Part shown: one piece after another, positions 1-5,480 of the stretch
Layout of the letters: every line of letters starts with the position of its first letter
How positions within the stretch are numbered: position 1 is the first letter of the stretch
Origin: Candidatus Sodaliphilus fimicaballi
GTDB taxonomy: Bacteria > Bacteroidota > Bacteroidia > Bacteroidales > Muribaculaceae
Assembly (NCBI GenBank): GCA_018065165.1
Contig: JAGHTV010000452.1
Span: 1 to 5,480 of the forward strand
Direction: 5' to 3'
Length of the DNA: 5,480 nucleotides
Position numbers and translations under genes: made by a program
The notes under the pieces: generated by a model
The model's input: only the letters and a program-made list of their open reading frames with translations
Database searches by the model: none
What the model was told of the DNA's origin: nothing

Positions 1-266
1 ACTTTACCCTTACCATTGCCGAGCTGCTGCTCTCACCCATGGGCATCTCATTCGTGTCGAAGGTGGCTCCTCCCAAGTACAAGGGTATGATGATGGGTGG
101 CTGGTTTGTAGCTACCGCCATAGGTAACTACCTGAGCAGTATCCCCTCAATGCTGTGGAACAAGATTCCGCTGATGTACAACTGGGCTATCCTCATCGCC
201 CTGTGCCTCATCAGTGCTGTGGTAATGTTTGCCCTGCTCAAGAAGCTCAAGCAAATGACCGCATAA
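1..266 (+). CDS. POT/PTR-family peptide:H+ symporter, C-terminal fragment (5' end outside window)
   Basis: This is the last 87 codons of a membrane transporter. The open frame runs from the window edge (first full codon at position 3) to TAA at 264-266. The visible stretch contains Ala-Glu-Leu-Leu-Leu-Ser-Pro-Met-Gly, then a Lys-Val-Ala-Pro-Pro loop, then a Gly-Met-Met-Met-Gly-Gly-Trp-Phe segment followed by Ala-Thr-Ala-Ile-Gly-Asn-Tyr-Leu. This order resembles the late transmembrane helices of proton-dependent oligopeptide transporters, where a Glu-Leu-x-x-Ser-Pro-x-Gly helix precedes a Met-Gly-x-Trp-Phe helix. A final hydrophobic helix (about positions 165-237) and a short Lys-rich cytoplasmic tail close the protein. 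Family members import di- and tripeptides with protons across the inner membrane. The family call is from remembered motifs; substrate is inferred. The ATG at 39 is an internal methionine, not the likely start, because the frame is open and family-like upstream of it. Confidence 0.8.
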   Translation, partial: FTLTIAELLLSPMGISFVSKVAPPKYKGMMMGGWFVATAIGNYLSSIPSMLWNKIPLMYNWAILIALCLISAVVMFALLKKLKQMTA

Positions 267-301
267 TCCATCTCCACAACGAGACAGAATAACAATATAG
301 C

Positions 302-329
302 AAGAGCTCGGCTACATTGTCGAGCTCTT
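302..329 (+). terminator. Perfect 9-bp stem-loop after the peptide transporter, possible terminator
   Basis: AAGAGCTCG (302-310) and CGAGCTCTT (321-329) are exact reverse complements around a 10-nt loop. It begins 36 nt after the transporter stop and ends 17 nt before the next start codon, the usual place for a terminator. No run of T follows; the 3' flank reads ACTACTAAAAAAT, so it is not a canonical intrinsic terminator. It could instead stabilise the 3' end of the upstream mRNA or be read through into the MFS gene. Confidence 0.45.
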
Positions 330-346
330 ACTACTAAAAAATATCT

Positions 347-1525
347 ATGAAGCTTGAACCAAACAAGGGCATCCCTCGTCACATAATACTGCTGATGGCG
401 GCAATGGCAGGACTCACCGTTGCCAACCTCTACTACAATCAGCCGCTGCTCGAGATAATGCGTAGCGACCTGGGTACCACGGCATCGATGGCCAACATCA
501 TCACCGTCATCACCCAGATAGGCTATGCCCTTGGACTATGCTTCATAGTGCCGTCGGGCGACCTGTTCTCTCGACGCAAAATCATTGTCATATGCATGGT
601 GGCGGCAGCGCTTATGACCGTTGCTATTGCCACAGCATCAAGCATCTACGTAGTGTGGATAGCATCGCTCGTGATGGGTGCATGCTCCATTGTGCCACAG
701 CTGTTTATCCCCATTGCCGGACAGTTTTCACGACCCGAGAACAAGGCCCGCAACATGGGATATGTGCTCTCGGGACTGCTCGTGGGCATACTCGCTGCAC
801 GCGTGGTGAGCGGCATGGTGGGCGAGTGGCTCGGCTGGCGCATGATGTTCTACATAGCCGGGGGCATAATGCTGCTGTGTCTGGTCCTCACACTGTGGGT
901 ATTGCCGCAAATGCAGCACAATTTTACCGGCACCTATCGTGGACTCATGAAAAGCGTGGCAAGCATCTTCGCCGAGCATCCCAAGATACGCCTTAATGCC
1001 ATACGCGCCGCATTCGGCTTCGGCAGCATGCTCAGTTTCTGGGCTTGTCTGGCATTTCACCTGGCGGGCGAGCCATTTGGCGCTGGTAGCGACATGGTGG
1101 GCTTCCTGGGACTGTGTGGCGTGGCAGGAGCACTGGTAGCAAGCAGTGCAGGCAAGTACGTTCCCCGCTTGGGCGTGAAGAAGTTCAGCGTAGCAGGTGC
1201 CCTCATCCAGATTTTGGCATGGATTACAGCCATCACACTGGGCAACGCCTACATAGGCCTCGTTATAGCCATTGTACTGGTAGATATAGGTTTACAATGC
1301 TTGCAACTGAGCAACCAGAGTGCCTGCATACAAGAGGTGCCCGACGCATCAAACCGTGCCAACACCATATTCATGACCACCTACTTTGTGGGCGGCAGCC
1401 TGGGTACATTCCTCGCCGGCTATGGCTGGAATCTGGCAGGATGGACCGGTGTGTGCGTCGTAGGTATCACCATGGCAACCGTAAGCCTACTCATCTCCAT
1501 CATCCTCGATCGCCAACAAAACTGA
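347..1525 (+). CDS. MFS transporter, 12-helix drug/metabolite exporter-like
   Basis: A complete 392-residue inner-membrane protein of normal length for a 12-helix MFS carrier. The first helix (about residues 12-33) ends in Ala-Asn-Leu-Tyr-Tyr-Asn-Gln-Pro-Leu-Leu, a hallmark of one MFS subgroup annotated as exporters. The loop between helices 2 and 3 carries a motif-A-like Gly-Asp-Leu-Phe-Ser-Arg-Arg-Lys (residues 71-78). A Gly-rich fifth helix (about 139-157) runs into Gly-Glu-Trp-Leu-Gly-Trp-Arg (159-165). A polar central loop at about 187-220 separates the halves. The second half contains Asn-Arg-Ala-Asn-Thr (336-340) followed by a Gly-rich helix ending near Gly-Trp (365-366), also typical. 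Transport is presumably proton-driven efflux of a small molecule; the substrate cannot be read from the sequence. The ATG at 347 starts just before helix 1 and follows an A-rich leader with no clear Shine-Dalgarno. The stop is TGA. A stem-loop precedes it and the rimP promoter follows, so it is probably its own unit. Confidence 0.85.
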   Translation: MKLEPNKGIPRHIILLMAAMAGLTVANLYYNQPLLEIMRSDLGTTASMANIITVITQIGYALGLCFIVPSGDLFSRRKIIVICMVAAALMTVAIATASSIYVVWIASLVMGACSIVPQLFIPIAGQFSRPENKARNMGYVLSGLLVGILAARVVSGMVGEWLGWRMMFYIAGGIMLLCLVLTLWVLPQMQHNFTGTYRGLMKSVASIFAEHPKIRLNAIRAAFGFGSMLSFWACLAFHLAGEPFGAGSDMVGFLGLCGVAGALVASSAGKYVPRLGVKKFSVAGALIQILAWITAITLGNAYIGLVIAIVLVDIGLQCLQLSNQSACIQEVPDASNRANTIFMTTYFVGGSLGTFLAGYGWNLAGWTGVCVVGITMATVSLLISIILDRQQN

Positions 1526-1629
1526 AACATAATGGCACTAAGTGCGTTACAAGAACGGCGATCAAAGGTTAAATAAAGTTAAATATTTAGCAGTATTGTT
1601 GAGGAGGCGAATTCTTGAAAGGCCTGTAG

Positions 1630-1660
1630 TTGCACAAGTCACGGAAAATGAGTAACTTTG
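1630..1660 (+). promoter_or_regulatory. Bacteroidota-type sigma promoter for the rimP-nusA-infB operon
   Basis: TTG at 1630-1632 (in GTTG, one mismatch to the -33 consensus TTTG) is followed after 20 nt by TAACTTTG at 1653-1660, an exact match to the -7 consensus TAnnTTTG used by the primary sigma factor of Bacteroidota. Transcription would start at roughly 1665-1670, leaving an untranslated leader of about 140 nt before rimP. No second promoter of comparable quality is seen before nusA or infB, so this one probably drives the operon. The start site is inferred, not observed. Confidence 0.7.
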
Positions 1661-1671
1661 CATTGCAATCA

Positions 1672-1697
1672 AGAGAGGGGGCACACGCTTCCTCACT
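1672..1697 (+). other. Imperfect hairpin followed by T-rich tract at the start of the rimP leader
   Basis: AGAGAGGG (1672-1679) can pair with TCCTCACT (1690-1697) with one A-A mismatch and one G-T wobble, around a 10-nt loop. TTTTATTATATAG overlaps and follows the 3' arm. The arrangement resembles a weak intrinsic terminator placed just after the predicted transcription start, so it could act as an attenuator or a 5' stabilising hairpin. The pairing is short and imperfect, so it may be chance. Confidence 0.25.
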
Positions 1698-1702
1698 TTT
1701 AT

Positions 1703-1773
1703 TATATAGTGTACAGTATTTGCAAGTTTGCATGCTTTAGTGACACTTAGCAACAACGGTCAAACACTATATA
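1703..1773 (+). other. Possible long-range stem in the rimP 5' leader
   Basis: TATATAGTGT (1703-1712) is the exact reverse complement of ACACTATATA (1764-1773), giving a 10-bp AT-rich helix that would enclose about 51 nt of leader. The enclosed part has small inverted repeats of its own (TGCAA/TTGCA at 1721-1732). The closing arm ends 34 nt before the rimP start codon. It lies wholly inside the predicted 5' untranslated region. It does not match any riboswitch I recognise. Confidence 0.3.
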
Positions 1774-1807
1774 GCAACCAACTACAACGATTTATATATA
1801 ACGAAAC

Positions 1808-2272
1808 ATGATAGACAAGCAAGCACTTACTCAAGTCATCAACGAGACTCTGGAGGGTAGCGACAAGTTTCTTGTACAACTTACCGTGAGCCGTGACAAC
1901 ATCATCGATGTGCAGCTCGACAGCATGAGCGACATCAACATCGACGACTGCGTGAAGGTGAACAACGCTGTGCTCGATGCCTTTGACCGCGATGTAGAGG
2001 ACTATGAACTCACTGTGGGCTCTTATGGCATCACCTCTCCCCTGCTGGTGCCACGCCAGTATGAGAAGAACCTGGGCGAGGAGGTTGAGGTGCTCACTGC
2101 CGACGGCCGCAAGCTCAAGGGCGAGCTCACCGCGTGTGACGAGAACGGCTTCACTGTGGCCATTGCAACCAAGGTTAAGATTGAGGGCAAGAAACGCCCC
2201 GAGGTGCAAATGGTTGACAATGTGTTTCAATACAACGAAATTAAATATACAAAAATCATAATTAAGTTCTAA
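1808..2272 (+). CDS. rimP: Ribosome maturation factor RimP
   Basis: A complete 154-residue cytoplasmic protein, the usual length for RimP (formerly DUF150), which binds the 30S subunit and helps its late maturation. The N-terminal alpha/beta domain (about 1-80) contains the Ile-Asp-Asp-Cys-Val segment (45-49), Asp-Tyr-Glu-Leu-Thr-Val-Gly-Ser (65-72) and Gly-Ile-Thr-Ser-Pro-Leu (74-79). The last is the Bacteroidota version of the family's Ser-Ser-Pro-Gly-Leu-Asp-Arg-Pro signature. The C-terminal SH3-like domain (about 86-152) has Gly-x-Glu-Val-Glu-Val-Leu-Thr (90-97), Gly-Arg-Lys-Leu-Lys-Gly (100-105), and ends Glu-Ile-Lys-Tyr-Thr-Lys. It is the first gene after the promoter and precedes nusA by 10 nt, the conserved rimP-nusA-infB order, which supports the call. 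The ATG at 1808 fits the family N-terminus. The leader just before it is AT-rich without a Shine-Dalgarno, normal for Bacteroidota. The stop is TAA. Confidence 0.95.
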   Translation: MIDKQALTQVINETLEGSDKFLVQLTVSRDNIIDVQLDSMSDINIDDCVKVNNAVLDAFDRDVEDYELTVGSYGITSPLLVPRQYEKNLGEEVEVLTADGRKLKGELTACDENGFTVAIATKVKIEGKKRPEVQMVDNVFQYNEIKYTKIIIKF

Positions 2273-2282
2273 TCAATCAATT

Positions 2283-3539
2283 ATGGCAAAGAAAAGAGAA
2301 GAAGCGGTCAATATGCAAGAGCAATTTTCGTTCTTCAACGAGGAGAAGAAGATTGACAAGACCACTCTCATTAGCGTGATGGAAGAGTCGTTTCGCAGTG
2401 TGCTTGCCAAGATGTTTGGCAACGACGACAACTTTGATGTTATCGTAAACCCCGACAAGGGCGACTGTGAAATCTATCAAAACCTTGAGGTCGTTCCCGA
2501 CGGCGAAGTGGAGAATCCCAACAAGCAGATAGGTCTGAGCGAGGCACAAGCCGACGACGACCCCGACTGCGAGGTTGGCGAGGAGCACACTCGCAAGATC
2601 GACTTCGCCAAGTTTGGCCGCCGTGCTATCCTTAACCTGCGTCAAACACTGGCAAGCAAGATCCTCGACCTGCAAAAGGATGCTATCTACAACAAGTTTA
2701 AAGACCTTGAGGGCGAGCTCGTATCGGGCGAGGTTTACCAACTGTGGAAACGCGAGGTTCTGCTCATCGACGACGAGAAGAACGAGCTGCTGCTGCCCAA
2801 GGATCAACAGATTCCCACCGACATCTACCGCAAGGGCGATAATGTGCGCGCCGTGATTCACCGCGTGGACAACACCAACAACAACCCCAAGATTATCGTT
2901 TCACGCACAAGCGAGGAGTTCCTGCGCCGCCTGTTCGAACTTGAGGTTCCCGAGATTCACGACGGTCTCATCGTGATACGCGCCGTTGCACGTATCCCGG
3001 GCGTACGCGCTAAGATTGCCGTTGAGAGCTATGACGACCGCATCGACCCCGTAGGAGCATGCGTGGGCGTTAAGGGCGCTCGCATCCACGGTATCGTACG
3101 CGAGCTGCGCAACGAGAACATCGATGTAATACCTTACACTAGCAACGAGTCACTGCTCATGCAACGTGCTCTGAGCCCCGCTAAGATCACAAGCATACGC
3201 CTCGATCCCGAGACTAAGCGTGCCGAGGTATTTGTACGCCCCGAGGAGATTTCTCTGGCTATCGGTGCCAAGGGCTTGAACATCAAGCTCGCTTCTCAAC
3301 TCACAGGCTATGAAATCGATGTATTCCGCGATAACGACAACGATGTAGACGACATCTACCTCGACGAGTTCAAGGATGAAATCGACGAGTGGGTAATCGA
3401 CGCAATCAAGAACATGGGCATCGCTCGTGCAAAGCAATTGCTCGCTACACCCCGCGAGGAGATTATCGAGAAGGCCGACCTCGAGGAGGACACTGTGGAC
3501 TATGTACTGCAGGTTGTCCAAGCCGAGTTTGACGAGTAA
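2283..3539 (+). CDS. nusA: Transcription termination/antitermination factor NusA
   Basis: A complete 418-residue NusA, which binds RNA polymerase and nascent RNA and modulates pausing, intrinsic termination and antitermination. The N-terminal polymerase-binding domain (about 20-140) includes the Glu-Glu-Ser-Phe-Arg segment and Phe-Gly-Arg-Arg-Ala. An S1 domain follows at about 143-208, ending Pro-Lys-Ile-Ile-Val-Ser-Arg. Two KH domains follow. KH1 has Gly-Val-Lys-Gly (262-265) after Asp-Pro-Val-Gly-Ala-Cys-Val. KH2 has Gly-Ala-Lys-Gly (328-331) in the position of the usual Gly-x-x-Gly loop, preceded by the conserved Ser-Leu-Ala-Ile. The tail (about 360-418) is acidic and has an Asp-Leu-Glu-Glu-Asp-Thr-Val segment. 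The long acidic-repeat extension of E. coli NusA is absent, as usual for Bacteroidota. The ATG at 2283 is 10 nt after the rimP stop; a second Met at residue 11 is a less likely start because the Met-Ala-Lys-Lys opening is family-like. The stop is TAA. Confidence 0.96.
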   Translation: MAKKREEAVNMQEQFSFFNEEKKIDKTTLISVMEESFRSVLAKMFGNDDNFDVIVNPDKGDCEIYQNLEVVPDGEVENPNKQIGLSEAQADDDPDCEVGEEHTRKIDFAKFGRRAILNLRQTLASKILDLQKDAIYNKFKDLEGELVSGEVYQLWKREVLLIDDEKNELLLPKDQQIPTDIYRKGDNVRAVIHRVDNTNNNPKIIVSRTSEEFLRRLFELEVPEIHDGLIVIRAVARIPGVRAKIAVESYDDRIDPVGACVGVKGARIHGIVRELRNENIDVIPYTSNESLLMQRALSPAKITSIRLDPETKRAEVFVRPEEISLAIGAKGLNIKLASQLTGYEIDVFRDNDNDVDDIYLDEFKDEIDEWVIDAIKNMGIARAKQLLATPREEIIEKADLEEDTVDYVLQVVQAEFDE

Positions 3540-3653
3540 TCGCTACCATCACGGGGAGTCACACCCCCACTGATGCATGCTCGCAAAGCAAGCCCCTGTG
3601 TGGCACTCGACTGTCAAGTAAACATTTTAGATAACAATTACTTAAATTAGAAT
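3540..3653 (+). other. nusA-infB spacer with competing GC-rich inverted repeats
   Basis: These 114 nt inside the operon hold no gene. GGGG at 3553-3556 can pair with CCCC at 3593-3596, extended by CAC (3550-3552) with GTG (3598-3600) and CCA (3546-3548) with TGG (3601-3603), each side having one bulged T. The same GGGG can instead form a local hairpin with the C run at 3564-3568. CACAC (3560-3564) can also pair with GTGTG (3598-3602). TGCT/AGCA (3578-3581, 3587-3590) makes a small inner hairpin. The last 40 nt before infB are AT-rich and unstructured. Folding is my reading by eye and not computed. Confidence 0.4.
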
Positions 3654-5381
3654 ATGCCAATAAAGATAAGTAAAGTAATTAAAGATTTGAACGTGGGCGC
3701 ACTCACCATTAGAGAATTCCTCGAGAAGAAACACATCGAGGTTGACTCGGGCGTGAATGCACGCATCGATGATGAGGTATACAACATGCTCATCAAGGAG
3801 TTCCGCCCCGACATGGAGCAACGACTCAAAGCCGTTGACGCTCAAGCTGAACGACAGAAAGGCAAAGAAAAAGCTAAGGAACGCAAGGTTGAAGAAATCA
3901 AGACCGAGATTCCCGAGCAAAAGCCCAAGATCCTGGGTAAGGTTGACCTGGACGCTATAGGCAAGCCCGCCGTTAAGGAAGCCCCCAAGGCCGAAGAAGC
4001 TCCCGCTGTGCAAGTCGAAGAGAAGAAGGCTCCCGAGGCACCCAAGGCTGTTGAGACCCCCAAAAAGGTTGAGACTCCCAAGGTAGCCGAGGCACCCAAG
4101 CCCGCCGAGAAGAAGGTCGAGGCCCCCAAGCAGGAGAAAAAGGAAACACCCAAGCCCGAGGTTAAACCCGAGCCCAAGAAGGCCGAGGCTCCCAAGGTAG
4201 AGAAGAAGGAAGCTCCCAAGCCTGCAGCACCTGCAGCTAAGGCTCCCGAGGCTCCCAAGGCCGAAGCAGCAAAACCCGCTGCCGAGGAGGCTAAGCCCGA
4301 GAGCAAGGATGATGAGATTTTCACTATCAAGCGTCCCGAGCTTGAGAACAAAATCACCATCGTGGGCAAGATTGACCTTGACGCACTCAACACAACCACC
4401 CGTCCCAAGCCCAAGACTAAGGAAGAGAAGCGCAAAGAGCGCATGGCCAAGGAGAAGACCGACGCCACTGCACGCAAGAAGCGCAAACGCATAGGCAAGG
4501 AGAAGGTTGACATCGAGCGCAGCGGTGCTATGATTCAAAATCAACAGCAACAAGGCGGCAAGCCCGGCAACAACAATAAGAACAACCAGCAGAACAACGA
4601 CGGCAAGCGTAAGGACAAGAAGGCAAAACGCCCATTCAAGCCCGAGGTGAGCGAGGAAGACGTACAACGTCAAATCAAGGAAACGCTGGCCAACATGCAG
4701 GAAAAGAAGAACGCTAACAAGAAGGGCGCTAAGTGGCGTAAGGAAAAACGCGACGCAGTGCGCGAGGAAGAGCGTGAAGTTGCTATGCAGGCAGCTGCCG
4801 AGCGCAAGGTGCTCAAGCTTACCGAGTTTGTTACCGCTAACGACTTGGCTGCAATGATGGACATTCCCGTCATCAAGGTTATTGGCACTTGCATGAGCCT
4901 GGGAATCATGGTTTCAATCAACCAGCGTCTCGACGCCGAGACCATCAACATCGTTGCCGAGGAGTTTGGTTTCAAGACCGAGTATGCTAGCGCCGAGGTT
5001 GTTGAAGCAATCACCGAGGAGGTTGACAGCCCCGAGGATCTCGAGGAGCGTCCCCCCGTTGTTACCGTCATGGGTCACGTTGACCACGGTAAGACTTCAC
5101 TGCTCGACCACATCCGCAACGCTAATGTAATCGCCGGTGAGGCTGGTGGTATCACCCAGCACATTGGTGCCTACATCGTTAAGCTGAAGAATGGTCGTCG
5201 CATCACATTCCTCGACACCCCTGGTCACGCCGCATTTACCGCGATGCGTGCTCGTGGTGCCAAGGTTACCGATATCGTAATCGTAATCGTTGCTGCCGAC
5301 GATGACGTCATGCCACAAACCGTGGAGGCTCTGAGCCACGCATCGGCTGCTGGTGTACCCATCATCTTCTCCATCAAATAG
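3654..5381 (+). CDS. infB: Translation initiation factor IF-2, interrupted by an in-frame TAG in the G4 motif
   Basis: IF-2 is the GTPase that delivers initiator tRNA to the 30S subunit and promotes 50S joining. The open part is 575 codons, far short of a full IF-2. Residues 1-55 form a small N-terminal IF2-type domain. Residues 105-216 are low-complexity Pro/Lys/Glu/Ala. Residues 294-316 are Asn/Gln-rich, 318-385 are highly charged and probably helical, and 386-440 are the conserved IF2_N domain. The GTPase domain starts near 467 with G1 Gly-His-Val-Asp-His-Gly-Lys-Thr (474-481), G2 Gly-Gly-Ile-Thr (498-501) and G3 Asp-Thr-Pro-Gly-His (521-525). The expected G4 Asn-Lys-Ile-Asp reads Lys-stop-Ile-Asp, and homologous sequence resumes directly after the TAG. 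The ATG at 3654 is the first possible start, since an in-frame TAG lies two codons upstream. As written, the product lacks G4, G5 and all tRNA-binding domains, so it could not work. A base-call or assembly error is likeliest. Confidence 0.9.
   Translation: MPIKISKVIKDLNVGALTIREFLEKKHIEVDSGVNARIDDEVYNMLIKEFRPDMEQRLKAVDAQAERQKGKEKAKERKVEEIKTEIPEQKPKILGKVDLDAIGKPAVKEAPKAEEAPAVQVEEKKAPEAPKAVETPKKVETPKVAEAPKPAEKKVEAPKQEKKETPKPEVKPEPKKAEAPKVEKKEAPKPAAPAAKAPEAPKAEAAKPAAEEAKPESKDDEIFTIKRPELENKITIVGKIDLDALNTTTRPKPKTKEEKRKERMAKEKTDATARKKRKRIGKEKVDIERSGAMIQNQQQQGGKPGNNNKNNQQNNDGKRKDKKAKRPFKPEVSEEDVQRQIKETLANMQEKKNANKKGAKWRKEKRDAVREEEREVAMQAAAERKVLKLTEFVTANDLAAMMDIPVIKVIGTCMSLGIMVSINQRLDAETINIVAEEFGFKTEYASAEVVEAITEEVDSPEDLEERPPVVTVMGHVDHGKTSLLDHIRNANVIAGEAGGITQHIGAYIVKLKNGRRITFLDTPGHAAFTAMRARGAKVTDIVIVIVAADDDVMPQTVEALSHASAAGVPIIFSIK
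5376..5381 (+). other. Disrupted G4 codons (AAA TAG) of infB
   Basis: The IF-2 G4 motif Asn-Lys-x-Asp would need AAY AAG here, but the sequence reads AAA TAG, followed by ATT GAT (Ile-Asp). Both the Asn and the Lys codon are altered by changes at two neighbouring bases (5378 and 5379). From AATAAG, a swap of the adjacent T and A, or one extra A before the T and one fewer after it, gives exactly this string without shifting the frame. Confidence 0.85.
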
Positions 5382-5480
5382 ATTGATAAGATCGTTGCCG
5401 ATCCTGAGAAGATCAAGGAACAACTTGCAAAACGCAACTACCTCGTTGAGGAATGGGGCGGCAATTACCAGATTCAGGAC
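5382..5480 (+). pseudogene. infB: Continuation of the infB frame beyond the TAG (partial, runs off window)
   Basis: The same reading frame stays open for 33 codons to the window end. It begins Ile-Asp-Lys, completing the G4 motif, continues with Asp-Pro-Glu-Lys-Ile-Lys-Glu-Gln-Leu, and then Asn-Tyr-Leu-Val-Glu-Glu-Trp-Gly-Gly, which is the expected IF-2 sequence between G4 and G5 in Bacteroidota. Codon choice matches the upstream part. There is no ATG or other plausible restart codon in this stretch, so it reads as the rest of one gene and not as a separate one. Whether it is a true pseudogene or an intact gene with a sequence error cannot be told from here. Confidence 0.8.

Larger units (their letters stand above)
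1526..1807 (+). other. Intergenic region: AT-rich upstream part, rimP promoter and leader
   Basis: These 282 nt hold no supported gene. From left to right I see a short palindrome GCACT-A-AGTGC (1535-1545, loop too small for a good terminator), an AT-rich direct repeat GTTAAATA at 1568-1575 and 1578-1585 spaced by 10 nt, the promoter elements at 1630-1660, and a leader of about 140 nt up to the rimP start with possible structure. No convincing terminator for the MFS gene is visible here. Confidence 0.6.

Noticed and set aside
538..996. 152-codon + strand frame inside the MFS gene
   Set aside because: Its product is His/Arg/Cys-rich with no fold-like pattern, while the overlapping MFS frame is a convincing 12-helix transporter.
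1535..1545. Palindrome GCACT-A-AGTGC after the MFS stop as a terminator
   Set aside because: The single-base centre leaves no workable loop without opening pairs, and no T run follows.
1760..2230. 156-codon minus-strand frame opposite rimP
   Set aside because: It overlaps nearly all of rimP and its promoter-side leader and has no independent support.
2277..2861. 194-codon minus-strand frame opposite nusA
   Set aside because: It is a shadow of the codon bias in nusA; the + strand protein has conserved NusA domains and the antisense product has no recognisable motif.
3842..4513. 223-codon minus-strand Ser/Ala/Gly-rich frame opposite infB
   Set aside because: It is a second antisense artefact of the same repetitive linker; two long antisense frames over one low-complexity region are expected from composition.
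3642..4673. 343-codon open frame on the minus strand opposite infB
   Set aside because: Its Leu/Gly-rich product is the direct antisense of the Lys/Glu/Pro codon-biased linker of infB. The + strand protein is a clear IF-2, and the antisense frame resembles no known family.
5376..5381. TAG as a site for a special amino acid (selenocysteine- or pyrrolysine-like recoding)
   Set aside because: Selenocysteine uses TGA. Pyrrolysine at a G4 lysine is not known in IF-2, and the neighbouring Asn is also changed, which recoding would not explain.
1..5480. Mobile elements, CRISPR arrays, tRNA or rRNA genes, defence systems
   Set aside because: I saw no transposase or integrase sequence, no regularly spaced repeats, no cloverleaf and no rRNA-like stretch; the window is two transporters and a core housekeeping operon.

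Overview
The window looks like a chromosomal segment from a member of the Bacteroidota, most likely order Bacteroidales. The evidence is protein-level resemblance of NusA, RimP and IF-2 to Bacteroides-type homologues, weak or absent Shine-Dalgarno sequences with A/T-rich leaders, and a good Bacteroidota-type promoter (TTG, 20-nt spacer, TAACTTTG) ahead of rimP. I cannot fix the family; a Muribaculaceae- or Bacteroidaceae-like source is a guess. All genes lie on the + strand.

Layout. Positions 1-266 hold the C-terminal end of a POT/PTR-family peptide:proton symporter. A 9-bp perfect stem-loop (302-329) separates it from a complete 392-aa major facilitator superfamily (MFS) exporter-like gene (347-1525). 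A 282-nt non-coding stretch (1526-1807) carries the promoter and a leader of about 140 nt with possible secondary structure. Then comes the conserved translation/transcription operon rimP (1808-2272), nusA (2283-3539) and infB (from 3654 past the window end). The rimP-nusA gap is 10 nt. The nusA-infB gap is 114 nt and contains GC-rich inverted repeats.

How the genes work together. RimP assists 30S subunit maturation, NusA binds RNA polymerase and nascent RNA to control pausing, termination and antitermination, and IF-2 is the GTPase that brings initiator tRNA to the 30S subunit and promotes subunit joining. The two upstream membrane transporters are functionally unrelated to this operon.

Most notable observation. 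The infB frame is interrupted by an in-frame TAG (5379-5381) exactly in the G4 nucleotide-binding motif. The expected Asn-Lys-Ile-Asp reads Lys-stop-Ile-Asp (AAA TAG ATT GAT), and the frame then continues with normal IF-2 sequence to the window end. Two adjacent bases differ from an expected AAY AAG; AATAAG to AAATAG is a simple two-base swap or a compensating shift in A-run lengths. Because IF-2 is essential, a sequencing or assembly error is the leading explanation, with a real mutation or stop readthrough as alternatives. I see no mobile element, CRISPR array, tRNA or rRNA, and no clear undescribed system.
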